Source: Haloarcula sp. H-GB4 (GTDB taxonomy: Archaea > Halobacteriota > Halobacteria > Halobacteriales > Haloarculaceae). Taken from it: a stretch of DNA of 64,000 bases. Every line of letters begins with the position of its first letter. Positions within the stretch are counted from its first letter, which is position 1. The stretch is from NCBI RefSeq assembly GCF_030848575.1, contig NZ_JAVDDX010000002.1, positions 124,001 to 188,000 of the forward strand. Reading direction: 5' to 3'. Shown one piece after another: positions 8,845-18,498 of the stretch. Both the position numbers and the translations under genes were made by a program. The notes beneath the pieces were generated by a model. That model was not told the DNA's origin. It did not search any database and was given only the letters and a program-made list of their open reading frames with translations.

Positions 8845-9825
8845 TCAGCGCGTCAGTCGAACGTCGAGAACGACGTTGTGTTCCTTCGGGGCATACGACC
8901 GGACAGTGTGTCGCGTTTTGACCGTCACGTCGTAGGCTGACTCCGCAGCCGCCCGTATCGCTCGCTCGCCGGGTCCGAACAGGTCGTCCTCGTGCTGGAT
9001 ATCGTAGTAATGAAGAACGCACTCATCGGCTGCCAAGTGGACAGCGGTCTCCAGAAATTCATCGGCGCTATGAGGAAGGTTCATGACGATGCGGTCAGCC
9101 CAGCCCTCATACTCGCTGGCAACCTCACGGACGTCACCACAGATACTGGTCACGCGGTCAGCGACGCCGTTCCGCTCCGCATTTGCTCGGAGGTACTCGA
9201 TCGCTGTCTCGTTGATGTCGGTCCCAACGCAGGTTGCCCCGCGCTTGGCGAATGGAATCGCGAACGGGCCAACACCAGCGAACATATCGAAGGTCTGCTC
9301 GCCCTCGCTGACCTGCTCGGTAACGCGATGGCGTTCCGTCGCCAGACGCGGCGAGAAGTACACTTCTGCGAGGTCAAGGTCGAACGTGCAACCGTACTCC
9401 CGGTGGGTGACTTCTGTTCCGCCACCAGCGAGTACGTCCCAGTCGCGAACCCGCTGTTCGCCTTTGATCTTCGATGCGCGATTCAACACCGCTCGCACGG
9501 GCAGGTCCGAATCCATGATCGCATCGGCGATCATCCGGGCCCGCTCGTCGTCGTCTTCGTCGACAATCGCGACGTCGCCGATGCGCTCATAGCTTGGGTC
9601 GAAGTCGAGTCCGTCCGCCGGCATCGTCTGGCCCTCGCGGACCGGCGGGTCTGCCTCCACGACGGTGAGGTCCGACGGCACCGCCGTGGGGTCGGTGACA
9701 GGAACGTACAGCTGCCCGTCGGCGACTGTGATATCGTAACCGTCGTCGACAAGGTTTGCCTCGGCGAGGCGCTGGCGCGTCTCTTCGCCGGCCTCGCGGG
9801 GAACGCGAACGCAGGGAACGCCCAT
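8845..9825 (-). CDS. trm5: tRNA (guanine(37)-N1)-methyltransferase Trm5
   Basis: A 326-residue class I methyltransferase that makes m1G37 in tRNA, which prevents frameshifting. The SAM-binding motif FDMFAGVGPFAIPFAKRG, the acidic GTDIN that follows and the catalytic NLPHSADEF near residue 240 are all present, with the Trm5 D1 and D2 regions ahead (EVTHREYGCTFDLDL). The frame is open for another 200 codons upstream, but that part is antisense to dph5. The ATG at 9825 starts the family-conserved N-terminus VPCVRV. It is divergent from dph5. Confidence 0.93.
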   Translation of the reverse strand: MGVPCVRVPREAGEETRQRLAEANLVDDGYDITVADGQLYVPVTDPTAVPSDLTVVEADPPVREGQTMPADGLDFDPSYERIGDVAIVDEDDDERARMIADAIMDSDLPVRAVLNRASKIKGEQRVRDWDVLAGGGTEVTHREYGCTFDLDLAEVYFSPRLATERHRVTEQVSEGEQTFDMFAGVGPFAIPFAKRGATCVGTDINETAIEYLRANAERNGVADRVTSICGDVREVASEYEGWADRIVMNLPHSADEFLETAVHLAADECVLHYYDIQHEDDLFGPGERAIRAAAESAYDVTVKTRHTVRSYAPKEHNVVLDVRLTR

Positions 9826-9871
9826 ACTCCCCCTCCCCGACCACGGGCGGTAAGCCTGACGCTTCGCGCCC

Positions 9872-9877
9872 TTTATC
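9872..9877 (+). promoter_or_regulatory. TATA-like element of dph5
   Basis: TTTATC lies 24-29 bases ahead of the dph5 ATG at 9901. This is the spacing expected for a leaderless haloarchaeal transcript. The divergent trm5 promoter must share the same 75-base gap. Confidence 0.5.
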
Positions 9878-9900
9878 CCCGACGGCGACCCACTCCGGAT

Positions 9901-10680
9901 ATGCTCACATTCGTCGGGCTGGGCCTCTATGATGAGCGCTCGGTCACGGTCGCGGGGCGCGACGCCATTCGAGACGCCGACCAGGTGTTCGCCGAGTTCT
10001 ACACAAGCCGGCTGATCGGTACCGATATCGAAACGCTGGAGGATACGTTGGAGACGAGTATCGAACTCAGAGACCGGGCCGGCATTGAGCGAGACCCCGA
10101 GCCGATTCTCGAAGCCGCCGAGAGCGAGGACGTCGTCTTCTGTACCGCCGGGGATACGATGGTTTCGACGACACACACCGACCTCCGGCTTCGGGCTGCG
10201 GACCGTGGTATCGAAACCCGAATCGTTCACGGGACGACTGCCCAGACTGCCGCCGGTTCGCTGACCGGCCTGCAGAACTACCGCTTCGGGAAGGCCACGA
10301 CGCTCCCCTTCGAGGACGCTCACGGCGGTGATGGTGTCCCGGACAGCGTCGTCGCTACTATCGAGGGCAATCGGGGCCGGGACCTGCATACGCTGGTCTA
10401 CCTCGACATCAAGGTCGACGACCCACACTGGGACGAGAGTGACGACACGTACATGACCGCCAGCCAGGCCGCCGCCATGCTGTCGGAGCCATTCCCGGAC
10501 ACACTTGGCGTTGTCGTGGCCAGGGCTGGCAGTCCAGACCCGTTGGTGGTTGTTGACACGCTCGACGAACTCGCTACGCAGACGTTCGGCGACCCGCTAC
10601 ATCTGCTTGTCATTCCCGGCTCGCTCCACCCACTTGAGGCGGATGCACTGGAGTCGGTTGCTGGAGCCGACCTGGAATAG
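9901..10680 (+). CDS. dph5: Diphthine synthase Dph5
   Basis: A 259-residue SAM-dependent methyltransferase of the tetrapyrrole-methylase fold. The N-terminal MLTFVGLGLYDERSVTVAG is the family signature, followed by AEFYTS and the GDTMVSTTH loop that binds SAM. The C-terminal half contains the conserved YLDIK. The enzyme methylates the modified histidine of elongation factor 2 on the way to diphthamide. The start codon follows a TATA-like element by 25 bases. The gene is divergent from trm5, another translation-related modification enzyme. Confidence 0.94.
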   Translation: MLTFVGLGLYDERSVTVAGRDAIRDADQVFAEFYTSRLIGTDIETLEDTLETSIELRDRAGIERDPEPILEAAESEDVVFCTAGDTMVSTTHTDLRLRAADRGIETRIVHGTTAQTAAGSLTGLQNYRFGKATTLPFEDAHGGDGVPDSVVATIEGNRGRDLHTLVYLDIKVDDPHWDESDDTYMTASQAAAMLSEPFPDTLGVVVARAGSPDPLVVVDTLDELATQTFGDPLHLLVIPGSLHPLEADALESVAGADLE

Positions 10681-10704
10681 CGGCTGTCGTTTCCACGACG
10701 CAGT

Positions 10705-11706
10705 TCAGTCGTCGCCAGCGGTCGCGGGACTCGACTCCGGCTGGTCTTTTTCGAACGTCGTTCCGAGGTCGTACTCGGTTCCGGTCACCAGAAACAGGAG
10801 GTCCTCAATAATAACGGTGAGCTCCGGTAGCTCCCGCATCAGCACCCACGTCAGCCCAACGAGGACAATAACGGAGCCGAACTGCGCCAGCATCCGGTCG
10901 ACAATGTAGTAGGACACGAGCTGTGCGTCGCTGAGGCCGAATAGCGCCATGATCGCTCCCGGGAAGAACTGCGCCTTCTGGAGGCCAAAGGCCAGTGCGA
11001 TCCCAAGATTCCGAATGAGATTCAGTACGTAGATGATACCGACGGCCCCGACCAGCACACGGAGTTTCCGTCGCCACGGTGCCTTGACTGCCAGTATTCC
11101 GCCAGCGAAGATAGAGATACTGCCGATACCTGTACAGGCCAGAATGATAGTGTACGTTATCGGTCGCTCGTTCCCGTCGAACCAGAACGTGTTCTCATAG
11201 GGGTACTGCTTCGATGCGATATCGATGCCGTTGTGTGAGAGCCCGCCAACCACCGTCGGATCGTACCCGATGAGCGTCATCAGGAAGGCGACCTGATCGG
11301 TGACGACCTCGATGATTGTCTGGCGGAGCGGTCCGATAGTGAGGAAGGGCACGTAGATGACGCCCATGATACCGATGGCACGGGTCAACACCAGTAGCGA
11401 CTCTCGGCCGTTCCAGAGTAAATAGCCAGTGTACAGCGACAGCGGGACGGCAATAACGCTTCCCAGTCCCTCGACGACGCTCTTCTGTATTAGAATGAAG
11501 TGCGGAGCCAGAACGAGCCAGTACGCTGCGAACAAACCCCAGCCGACCGTTCCGACTGGCCGGGCCAGTCGCTTATCGTACTGGGCGACGGCTACGGTTC
11601 CCAGAAACGCCGCAAGAACGAGCCACATCAGCGGTTCCGAGGCCGTGACCGGGTCGAACGACAGTCCAGCAATGTTGACGCCCGCCTGCAGGACTGTCTC
11701 ACTCAT
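10705..11706 (-). CDS. artA: Archaeosortase A
   Basis: A 333-residue integral membrane protein with seven or eight hydrophobic segments. The exosortase/archaeosortase active-site residues are visible as Cys191 in ILACTGIGS and Arg232 in LNLIRNLGI, with a further arginine at about 271 (VDRML). ArtA recognises PGF-CTERM proteins, removes the tail and attaches a lipid, anchoring the S-layer glycoprotein. Both S-layer genes that follow encode PGF-CTERM tails. The ATG at 11706 was preferred over one six codons upstream because it starts the usual short hydrophilic lead-in. Confidence 0.92.
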   Translation of the reverse strand: MSETVLQAGVNIAGLSFDPVTASEPLMWLVLAAFLGTVAVAQYDKRLARPVGTVGWGLFAAYWLVLAPHFILIQKSVVEGLGSVIAVPLSLYTGYLLWNGRESLLVLTRAIGIMGVIYVPFLTIGPLRQTIIEVVTDQVAFLMTLIGYDPTVVGGLSHNGIDIASKQYPYENTFWFDGNERPITYTIILACTGIGSISIFAGGILAVKAPWRRKLRVLVGAVGIIYVLNLIRNLGIALAFGLQKAQFFPGAIMALFGLSDAQLVSYYIVDRMLAQFGSVIVLVGLTWVLMRELPELTVIIEDLLFLVTGTEYDLGTTFEKDQPESSPATAGDD

Positions 11707-11836
11707 TGCTCGTACGTTAGCCAAACCGGCCTATATGTTTTGTCGTTGCGCTACTGTGCGGTGTCGTCTCAGAGTGAGCCGACGGAAGCGCCGCCGCTAC
11801 CCACGTAGCGCGCGAAAGAAAGAACGGTGTTCAGGG

Positions 11837-11853
11837 ACTGGAGCGAGTCCAGT
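11837..11853 (-). terminator. Hairpin terminator of the first S-layer gene
   Basis: The perfect inverted repeat ACTGGA-GCGAG-TCCAGT touches the stop codon and is followed on the minus strand by a pyrimidine run, TTCTTTCTTTC. The same arrangement follows the second S-layer gene. Confidence 0.6.
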
Positions 11854-14576
11854 TAGTTGTCGCGTCGGACGGCGAGGAGCGCAGCGGCGACGAGCGCGAT
11901 GAGCGCGATGGCTGCCGTGAAGCCGGGACCTTCCTCTGCGGTGGTCTCGGATTCCTCGGTTGCCGGCTCATCGGTTGCCGGTGCGTCAGTTTCCTCGTCG
12001 GTTGCCGGCGCGTCAGTTTCCTCTTCGGTTTCGGTTTCCGTTGCCGTCGGCTCTTCCTCGGTGCCAACAGTCACGTTCGCACTGTCCGTAACGGCGGAGC
12101 CGTTGGCGGTGTACGGACCGTCAGCGTCCGGGAAGTCGTACGCTTCGTTGCCGTTGGTGTCGAGGTGCGGCATCGCGACCGCCGTGAAGTCCTCGTCCAT
12201 CGGCTCGTCGAGCGTGATCGGAATGTCCTCGTGGCTGCCTGCCTCGAGGTACTCGGAGTTCCCGACGACATCGCCGGATGCGTTACCGGCGTGGATTGCG
12301 ATGAAGCCACCGGCGGACAGCTGTGCGCTGTCGACGACGACTTCGCTACCGTCGGATTCCTGGTCACTGATACTCACAGTGGACGTGTCAGCATCGGTGA
12401 TCTGTCCGTCTTCCTCGTCACCGAGGTTGTCACCGTCGACATCGAGCGTCTGAGCGGTGAAGTTCGTTCCTGCCGAGTAGTCACTGAAGTCAACCGTGGC
12501 ACTGAACGTACCGTCAGTGGCGACAGTCGCTTCAGGTCGGTCGAGGAACGGGTTGGAGTCACTCTCGGATTCAACTTCGACCTCAAGCTCGGAGCCAGGC
12601 GCGACCGAGGTGGTTCCGGTGACCTGCTGGTCAGCGGCAGCCTGAACCTGCACAAGACCGTTGGCCGTGTTGAGAGTTGCGTCACGGTCAACGATGCTGT
12701 AACCGTCTTCGATGCCGTCGTTGTCCTCGCTTAGGCCAGTGTCCTGCGACACGGTGAAGTTGGCCGTGATCTTGTCATCGTCGTCCTTGTTACGGATCTG
12801 CTTGCCGCTGGAGTAGTTCGCTTGCTGCGTCTTCACAGCGACGAAGTACGTGTTGTTGTCAGGGTCGTCGACAACAACAACGTTGGTGCTGTTGAGGTCA
12901 AGCGGGTCCTCATCTGCGTTTGCACCGACGTTAGTACGATTGACGCTGAGGTTGAACACGTCGTTGTTACCGGCGCCACCAGTAGTCGACTGGAGGAACG
13001 CCTGGGTCGTGCTGGAGGCACTGTTGACTTCCTCTTCGTAGGCAAGCGGGCCTTCGACACCGGAAGCAACGATCTGGTGGACAACGATGTCACCATCAGC
13101 GATGTTGTTCGATTGGGTCAGGTTCTGGCCGATACGATCACGAATGTCGATATCGTCATCGTCGAGCTCAGCGTCCTGTGGGGCCACCCAGCTACGCATA
13201 CTCTCAGTGGAGCGCTCGCTCAGTCGGAGCGTTCCGACAGCGTCAGCGCTCTTGCTCTGGGACGTCCCTGCAGTGACGTTCAGGTTGTAGCTGGAGGCTT
13301 CGATCGTCTCGTCGTCAAGGTTGCTTCGGTTGAAGGAACCGTACTCGTCGACACCAGTGATCTCGTCGTCACCATCAACGTAGAGGATCTCGCTGGCGGA
13401 GATACCACTGATACCGCTCGTGCCGGCGAGGTAGCTGTTGAACGAGACAGTGACTTCGCCGTCACCGTCGTCGTCCTCGATGGTTCCGGAAACCGCGTAG
13501 TTGTCGTCGTCGTCGTCGCCGACGAAGATAACGGCTTCATCGGTGTTGTCGAGCTGGTAGGTGATGTTGACCACGTCACCACGCTCGTCGTTGACAACAC
13601 TGCTCTCGAAGCTGGCGTCACCGTCTTCAGCTTCGGAGACGTTGATCTGGTCGGTACTGGCTGTGACGCCAGTCTGGTTGTCCGTCACGTTGATCGTGTA
13701 CGGACCATCATCAGCGTCGAAGCCGTCGTAGCTGCTGATGTTGTCGAAGATGAAGTCCGTCTCCTCGTTGCCGGAGAGACGGTTCTTGACAATCGTGTCG
13801 ACCTTGTCGCCGTCATCGGAGAACAGGGTCGCGTTGGCTGGCTGGCCACCGCGAGTGATCGTGACGTTAGCAATGACATCGTCCTCGTCGGTGATGTCAT
13901 TGTCGTCAGCCTCAACATTCAGGTTGAGGTTGCTGAGCTTGAAGCCAGCTTCACCAGCAGAGTCGTTCTGTGGCGAGACCGAGACGTTGTAGCGCTGACC
14001 AGTATCGAGGTTTTCCGTGTCGACAGTGTAGACCTTACTGTTGTCAGCGTACGTGTCGTCAGAGACAATGCTACCCTGGTCTTCTTCGACGAAGACATTG
14101 CCACCGTTGGTGTCGTTCACCACGGCAACCGTTTCGCCACGGTAGACGTTGACGTTGTACGATCGATTCTCGTCACTCTTGAAGGACTTGATCGTCGTTG
14201 ACGTGACGTCGATGTCTTCGGCAACGACCGAGTCACCGCCAACATTACTGACTTTGACTGTCAGGTTGCGGTTCGGCGTAACGTCGTTGCTCAGATCGAT
14301 CTCAAGGCGTCCGTTCGACCCGTCATCTGAGCCGACCGTAGCGCCCGTGTCCTCTTTTCCGTCAATGAGGACCGTGACGTCATCGTTAACAACAGTTCCG
14401 GCGGAGCCATCAAATGCCAATTCAACTGTACCGTCGTTATATTCGACTGCCTGATCGACGGAGACGTTCGCGGCGGCGGCTGCGCCACCGGAGAACGCGA
14501 CGGTCCCGGCGAATACCGAGAAGACCATCAGCGCCGTCAGAAACAGGCTGCGGATTTTTTCGCTTGTATCTGTCAT
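11853..14576 (-). CDS. csg1: S-layer glycoprotein, copy 1
   Basis: A 907-residue secreted surface protein. Residues 1-37 are a signal peptide (KIRSLFLTALMVF, then AAAAA) and the mature chain starts NVSVDQAVEYN, like other haloarchaeal S-layer proteins. The body is very acidic, beta-rich and carries many N-x-S/T sites. A Thr/Glu/Ala stalk at about 840-880 (repeats of TDAPATDEE) suits O-glycosylation. The tail has PGF at 884-886, a hydrophobic helix and RRDN, the archaeosortase A sorting signal. It forms the crystalline cell envelope. It is very similar to the second copy; differences concentrate at residues 50-70 and in the stalk. Confidence 0.95.
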   Translation of the reverse strand: MTDTSEKIRSLFLTALMVFSVFAGTVAFSGGAAAAANVSVDQAVEYNDGTVELAFDGSAGTVVNDDVTVLIDGKEDTGATVGSDDGSNGRLEIDLSNDVTPNRNLTVKVSNVGGDSVVAEDIDVTSTTIKSFKSDENRSYNVNVYRGETVAVVNDTNGGNVFVEEDQGSIVSDDTYADNSKVYTVDTENLDTGQRYNVSVSPQNDSAGEAGFKLSNLNLNVEADDNDITDEDDVIANVTITRGGQPANATLFSDDGDKVDTIVKNRLSGNEETDFIFDNISSYDGFDADDGPYTINVTDNQTGVTASTDQINVSEAEDGDASFESSVVNDERGDVVNITYQLDNTDEAVIFVGDDDDDNYAVSGTIEDDDGDGEVTVSFNSYLAGTSGISGISASEILYVDGDDEITGVDEYGSFNRSNLDDETIEASSYNLNVTAGTSQSKSADAVGTLRLSERSTESMRSWVAPQDAELDDDDIDIRDRIGQNLTQSNNIADGDIVVHQIVASGVEGPLAYEEEVNSASSTTQAFLQSTTGGAGNNDVFNLSVNRTNVGANADEDPLDLNSTNVVVVDDPDNNTYFVAVKTQQANYSSGKQIRNKDDDDKITANFTVSQDTGLSEDNDGIEDGYSIVDRDATLNTANGLVQVQAAADQQVTGTTSVAPGSELEVEVESESDSNPFLDRPEATVATDGTFSATVDFSDYSAGTNFTAQTLDVDGDNLGDEEDGQITDADTSTVSISDQESDGSEVVVDSAQLSAGGFIAIHAGNASGDVVGNSEYLEAGSHEDIPITLDEPMDEDFTAVAMPHLDTNGNEAYDFPDADGPYTANGSAVTDSANVTVGTEEEPTATETETEEETDAPATDEETDAPATDEPATEESETTAEEGPGFTAAIALIALVAAALLAVRRDN

Positions 14577-14728
14577 GTGTTGTGTTTGCTATCGGGCGAC
14601 CCCAGCAGTTTTCCACGTGGTCGGAACGCGGCCACCGAGGCCACGCATAGACCGAACCGGCGTACTCACTTCTGGCGTCATGGGTAGGGGTATCGATACA
14701 TTGCCCGAAGTGTGGTAAATGCTTTGTG
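14577..14728 (-). promoter_or_regulatory. Promoter and conserved long leader of S-layer gene 1
   Basis: On the minus strand CACAAAGCATTTACCACA (14711-14728) is almost identical to CACAAAACATTTACAACA ahead of copy 2, and CATTTAC is the likely TATA box. Transcription would start near 14690. The untranslated leader of over 100 bases contains segments shared with copy 2, including TTTGCTATCGGG (written here on the plus strand) near the gene. A long conserved leader is unusual in an organism with many leaderless genes and may affect mRNA stability or translation. Confidence 0.6.
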
Positions 14729-14730
14729 GA

Positions 14731-15728
14731 ATAAAGTTGGTAAGTATATTACAAGTAATAGTCACTCAGTAATGTTTTTAAACATACATTTGGGTTTGAT
14801 ATGGACGTTTATTTGACTTGTTCAATAATTTGACCGGCGACACTTCGGTTGAAACACGTCTTCATCTCCTGATTTGAGCGAAGTGCGTTCCACCGCTTGA
14901 CGACGAATGAGGGACCCGATATTGCTGTGATCTGCGAGCGATTCCCTAGCATTACGAACGTGAACCAGAATTGGCTATCAGTGATTGGCAAGTGAGTAAT
15001 ATACAGTTGAGATTAGAATAGATAGACAAGAGGCTGATGTAGCTGTATGAGCGGCGCAAGGAGCGTCACAGATCGGCGTGTCTCACTTGGAGCTGAAGAT
15101 CAATGAGTGAGCCAGCGAACAGGCGATTCGGGCACAGGGATGCCGAGGTTAGCGCAGACAAACAACCGGGGAAGTTCACCGTATGCTGGATCTCGGAGAG
15201 AAGGTCGGACAGCCATAGAGACAGTCACGGACCTGAATGCCGAGCGCTTGGATAGGTGGGGTTTGATGTTCGAAACACCCTCCAAACAAACCTTTCAGGA
15301 GAGCTATACGCGCTGATTCTCGACGCTGCAAGCGACTGGGACATCACGAACGTCCCGACCGAAGTCGTGGAACTACTCATAGACTTGATGCAGTGATTAT
15401 CAACCGCAACGGAACGAAACGCAGGTCAACCGATATACACGATGAGCGAAACGGGTACCGTAGGGAACGTCGTCCCGAGAAATCTACGAACAGCAAGGGC
15501 AGGCGATTGCTGAAACCGCTCTCACAGTGACGGAAATCAGGGGGATCTCCGGCAGGTGTTACATCACTACTGCATCTCCCTGCGTTCGACTGTGGCCAAG
15601 TTGTGACTGCGGACCAGTAATTGGCCGTCTAGAAGCGAACTGAATAGCACTCTACAGCGGGCCTCGGGTCGTTTTGTAGTCTGCCGGCACTGTTTGCGTA
15701 CGCGCGAAAGAAAGAACGGTGTTCAGAG
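14731..15728. other. Spacer between the two S-layer genes, no convincing gene
   Basis: About one kilobase with lower G+C than its surroundings near 14731-15060. Only short frames of 60-70 codons are open, on both strands, such as 14809-14991 minus and 15107-15316 plus. None shows haloarchaeal acidic bias or a recognisable domain. A short frame ending in DLMQ near 15394 looks like the end of a decayed gene. No terminal inverted repeats were seen. Bases 15698-15728 repeat the downstream flank of copy 1. Confidence 0.5.
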
Positions 15729-15745
15729 ACTGGAGCGATTCCAGT
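15729..15745 (-). terminator. Hairpin terminator of the second S-layer gene
   Basis: ACTGGA-GCGAT-TCCAGT, immediately after the stop codon, has the same stem as the terminator of copy 1, with one changed loop base and the same pyrimidine run beyond. Confidence 0.6.
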
Positions 15746-18498
15746 TAGTTGTCGCGTCGGACGGCGAGGAGTGCAGCAGCGACGAGCGCGATGAGCGCGA
15801 TAGCTGCCGTGAAGCCGGGACCGGACGCTTCCGTGGTCTCGGTTTCCTCGGTTGCCGGCTCATCGGTTGCCGGTGCGTCAGTTTCCTCGTCGGTTGCCGG
15901 CGGTTCCGTTTCGGTTTCCGTCGGCTCTTCCGTGTCCGCAGGCGTGTCCTCGGCAGCGATGGTCACGTTCGCACTGTCCGTAACGGCGGAGCCGTTGGCG
16001 GTGTACGGACCGTCAGCGTCCGGGAAGTCGTACGCTTCGTTGCCGTTGGTGTCGAGGTGCGGCATCGCGACCGCCGTGAAGTCCTCGTCCATTGGCTCGT
16101 CGAGCGTGATCGTGATGTCCTCGTGGCTGCCTGCATCGCGGTACTCGGAGTGCCCGACGACATCGCCGGATGCGTTACCGGCGTGGATTGCGATGAAGCC
16201 ACCGGCGGACAGCTGCGCGCTGTCGACGACGACTTCGCTACCGTCGGATTCCTGGTCACTGATGCTCACAGTGGCCGTGTCAGCATCGGTGATCTGTCCA
16301 TCTTCCTCGTCACCGAGTTCGTCACCGTCGACATCGAGCGTCTGAGCGGTGAAGTTCGTTCCTGCCGAGTAGTCACTGAAGTCAGCCGTGGCACTGAACG
16401 TACCGTCAGTGGTGACAGTCGCTTCAGGTCGGTCGAGGAACGGGTTGGAGTCGCTCTCGGATTCAACTTCGACCTCAAACTCGGAACCGGGTGCGACTGT
16501 GGTCGTTCCGGTGAGTTGCTGGTCAGCAGCAGCCTGAACCAGCACGAGACCGTTGGTCGTGTCGATAGTTGCGTCGCGGTCAACGATGCTGTAATCCACC
16601 TCAGCGGCGTCGTTGTCGTCGCTCAGGCCAGTGTCCTCCGACACGGTGAAGTTGGCCGTGAGCTCGTCATCTTCGTCATCGTCGCGGATCGCTGTGCCGC
16701 TCTCGAAGTTCGCGTTCTGCGTCTCCACAGCGACGAAGTACGTGTTGTTGTCAGGGTCGTCGACAACAACAACGTTGGAGCTGTTGAGGATGAGCGGATC
16801 TTCATCTGCGTTTGCACCGACATCGCTACGGTTGACGGTGAGGTTGAACACGTCGTTGTTATTATCGCCGCCAACAGTCGACCGGAGGAACGCTTGGGTC
16901 GTGCTGGAGGAGCTGTTGACTTCCTCTTCGTAGGCAAGCGGGCCTTCGACACCGGACGAAACGATCTGGTGGACAACGATGTCACCCTCAGCGATGTCGT
17001 TCGATTGGGTCAGGTTCTGGCCGATACGATCACGAATGTCGATATCGTCATCGTCGAGCTCAGCGTCCTGTGGGGCCACCCAGCTACGGAAGTTCTCAGT
17101 GGAGCGCTCGTTCAGTCGGAGCGTTCCGACGGAGTCAGCGCTGTCGTCCTGAGACGTGCCTGCAGTGACGTTCAGGTTGTAGCTGGAGGCTTCGATCGTC
17201 TCGTCGTCAAGGTTGCTTCGGCTGAAGGAGCCGGCCTCTTCGACACCAGTGATCTCGTCGTCACCATCAACGTAGAGGATATCGCTGGCGGAGATGCCAC
17301 TGATATTGCTCGTGCCAGCGAGGTAGCTGTTGAACGAGACAGTGACTTCGCCGTCACCGTCGTCGTCCTCAATGGTGCCGGAGATTGCGTAGTTGTCGTC
17401 GTCGTCGTCGCCGACGAAGACAACGGCTTCATCCTCATTATCGAGCTGGTAGGTGATGTTGACTACGTCACCACGCTCGTCGTTGACCACGCTGCTCTCG
17501 AAGCTGGCATCACCGTCGCCAGCCTCGGAGACGTTGATCTGGTCGGTGCTGGCTGTGACGCCAGTCTGGTTGTCCGTCACGTTGATCGTGTACGGACCAT
17601 CATCAGCATCGAAGCCGTCGTAGCTGCTGATGTTGTCGAAGATAAAGTCCGTCTCGTCATTGCCGGAGAGACGGTCCTTGACAATCGTGTCGACCTTGTC
17701 GCCGTTATCATCGAACAGGGTCGCGTTGGCCGGCTGGCCACCACGGGTGATCGTGACGTTGGCGATGACATCGTCCTCGTCGGTGATGTCATTGTCGTCA
17801 GCCTCGACATTCAGGTCGAGATCGCTGAGCTTGAAGCCAGCTTCACCAGCAGAGTCGTTCTGTGGCGAGACCGAGACGTTGTAGCGCTGACCGCTGTCGA
17901 GGTCTTCCGTGTCGACGGTGTAGACCTGACTGTTGTCAGCGTACGTGTCGTCAGAGACAATGCTACCCTGGTCTTCTTCGACGAAGACATTGCCACCGTT
18001 GGTGTCGTTCACCACAGCGACCGTTTCGCCGCGGTAGACATTGATGTTGTACGATCGAGCCGAGTCACTCGTGAAGGACGTGATCGACGTTGACGTGACG
18101 TCGATGTCCTCGGCAACGACCGTGCCGTCGCCACCAGTAAGATTGCTGACCTTGATGGTCAGGTTGCGGTTCGGCTGAACGTCGCCGTCAAGGTTGATTT
18201 GAAGGCGTCCGTTCGACCCGTCGTCCGTACTATCAACACTAGGGTTGGAGCCGGAGACGAAGTTGCTGGGGTTTTCGTTGCCGTCAACGAAGACTGTGAC
18301 ATCGTTGTCATCAATACTCCCCGCGCCGCCATCAAATGCCAATTCGACTGTTCCGCTGTTATATTCGACTGCCTGATCGACGGAGACGTTCGCGGCGGCG
18401 GCTGCGCCACCGGAGAACGCGACGGTCCCGGCGAATACCGAGAAAACCATCAGCGCCGTCAGAAACAGGCTGCGAATCTTATCTGAATTTCCTGTCAT
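15745..18498 (-). CDS. csg2: S-layer glycoprotein, copy 2
   Basis: A 917-residue paralogue of the neighbouring S-layer protein with the same plan. It has a signal peptide ending in an alanine run, the mature N-terminus NVSVDQAVEYN, a long acidic beta-rich body with many N-glycosylation sequons, a Thr/Glu stalk (TEETETTEAS) and a PGF-CTERM tail with PGF at 894-896. An extra 10-12 residues near position 60-75 (SNFVSGSNPSVDS) and a rearranged stalk distinguish it. Long blocks in the middle are nearly identical, which suggests recent duplication or gene conversion. It has its own promoter, leader and terminator, so the copies can be expressed separately. Confidence 0.95.
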   Translation of the reverse strand: MTGNSDKIRSLFLTALMVFSVFAGTVAFSGGAAAAANVSVDQAVEYNSGTVELAFDGGAGSIDDNDVTVFVDGNENPSNFVSGSNPSVDSTDDGSNGRLQINLDGDVQPNRNLTIKVSNLTGGDGTVVAEDIDVTSTSITSFTSDSARSYNINVYRGETVAVVNDTNGGNVFVEEDQGSIVSDDTYADNSQVYTVDTEDLDSGQRYNVSVSPQNDSAGEAGFKLSDLDLNVEADDNDITDEDDVIANVTITRGGQPANATLFDDNGDKVDTIVKDRLSGNDETDFIFDNISSYDGFDADDGPYTINVTDNQTGVTASTDQINVSEAGDGDASFESSVVNDERGDVVNITYQLDNEDEAVVFVGDDDDDNYAISGTIEDDDGDGEVTVSFNSYLAGTSNISGISASDILYVDGDDEITGVEEAGSFSRSNLDDETIEASSYNLNVTAGTSQDDSADSVGTLRLNERSTENFRSWVAPQDAELDDDDIDIRDRIGQNLTQSNDIAEGDIVVHQIVSSGVEGPLAYEEEVNSSSSTTQAFLRSTVGGDNNNDVFNLTVNRSDVGANADEDPLILNSSNVVVVDDPDNNTYFVAVETQNANFESGTAIRDDDEDDELTANFTVSEDTGLSDDNDAAEVDYSIVDRDATIDTTNGLVLVQAAADQQLTGTTTVAPGSEFEVEVESESDSNPFLDRPEATVTTDGTFSATADFSDYSAGTNFTAQTLDVDGDELGDEEDGQITDADTATVSISDQESDGSEVVVDSAQLSAGGFIAIHAGNASGDVVGHSEYRDAGSHEDITITLDEPMDEDFTAVAMPHLDTNGNEAYDFPDADGPYTANGSAVTDSANVTIAAEDTPADTEEPTETETEPPATDEETDAPATDEPATEETETTEASGPGFTAAIALIALVAAALLAVRRDN

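Noticed and set aside
9826-10428. A 200-codon N-terminal extension of Trm5
   Set aside because: It is antisense to dph5, has no Trm5 similarity, and a good ATG lies at the family-conserved start.
14809-14991. A 60-codon minus-strand frame in the S-layer spacer
   Set aside because: Basic, Cys- and Phe-containing composition unlike haloarchaeal proteins, no recognised domain, no ribosome-binding site.
15694-18093. A 799-codon open frame on the plus strand opposite S-layer gene 2 (and a 459-codon one opposite gene 1)
   Set aside because: It mirrors the acidic GAC/GAG-rich coding strand, whose complement rarely forms stop codons. The product is Val/Asp/Arg-rich low-complexity sequence, and the true genes with signal peptide and PGF tail lie opposite.
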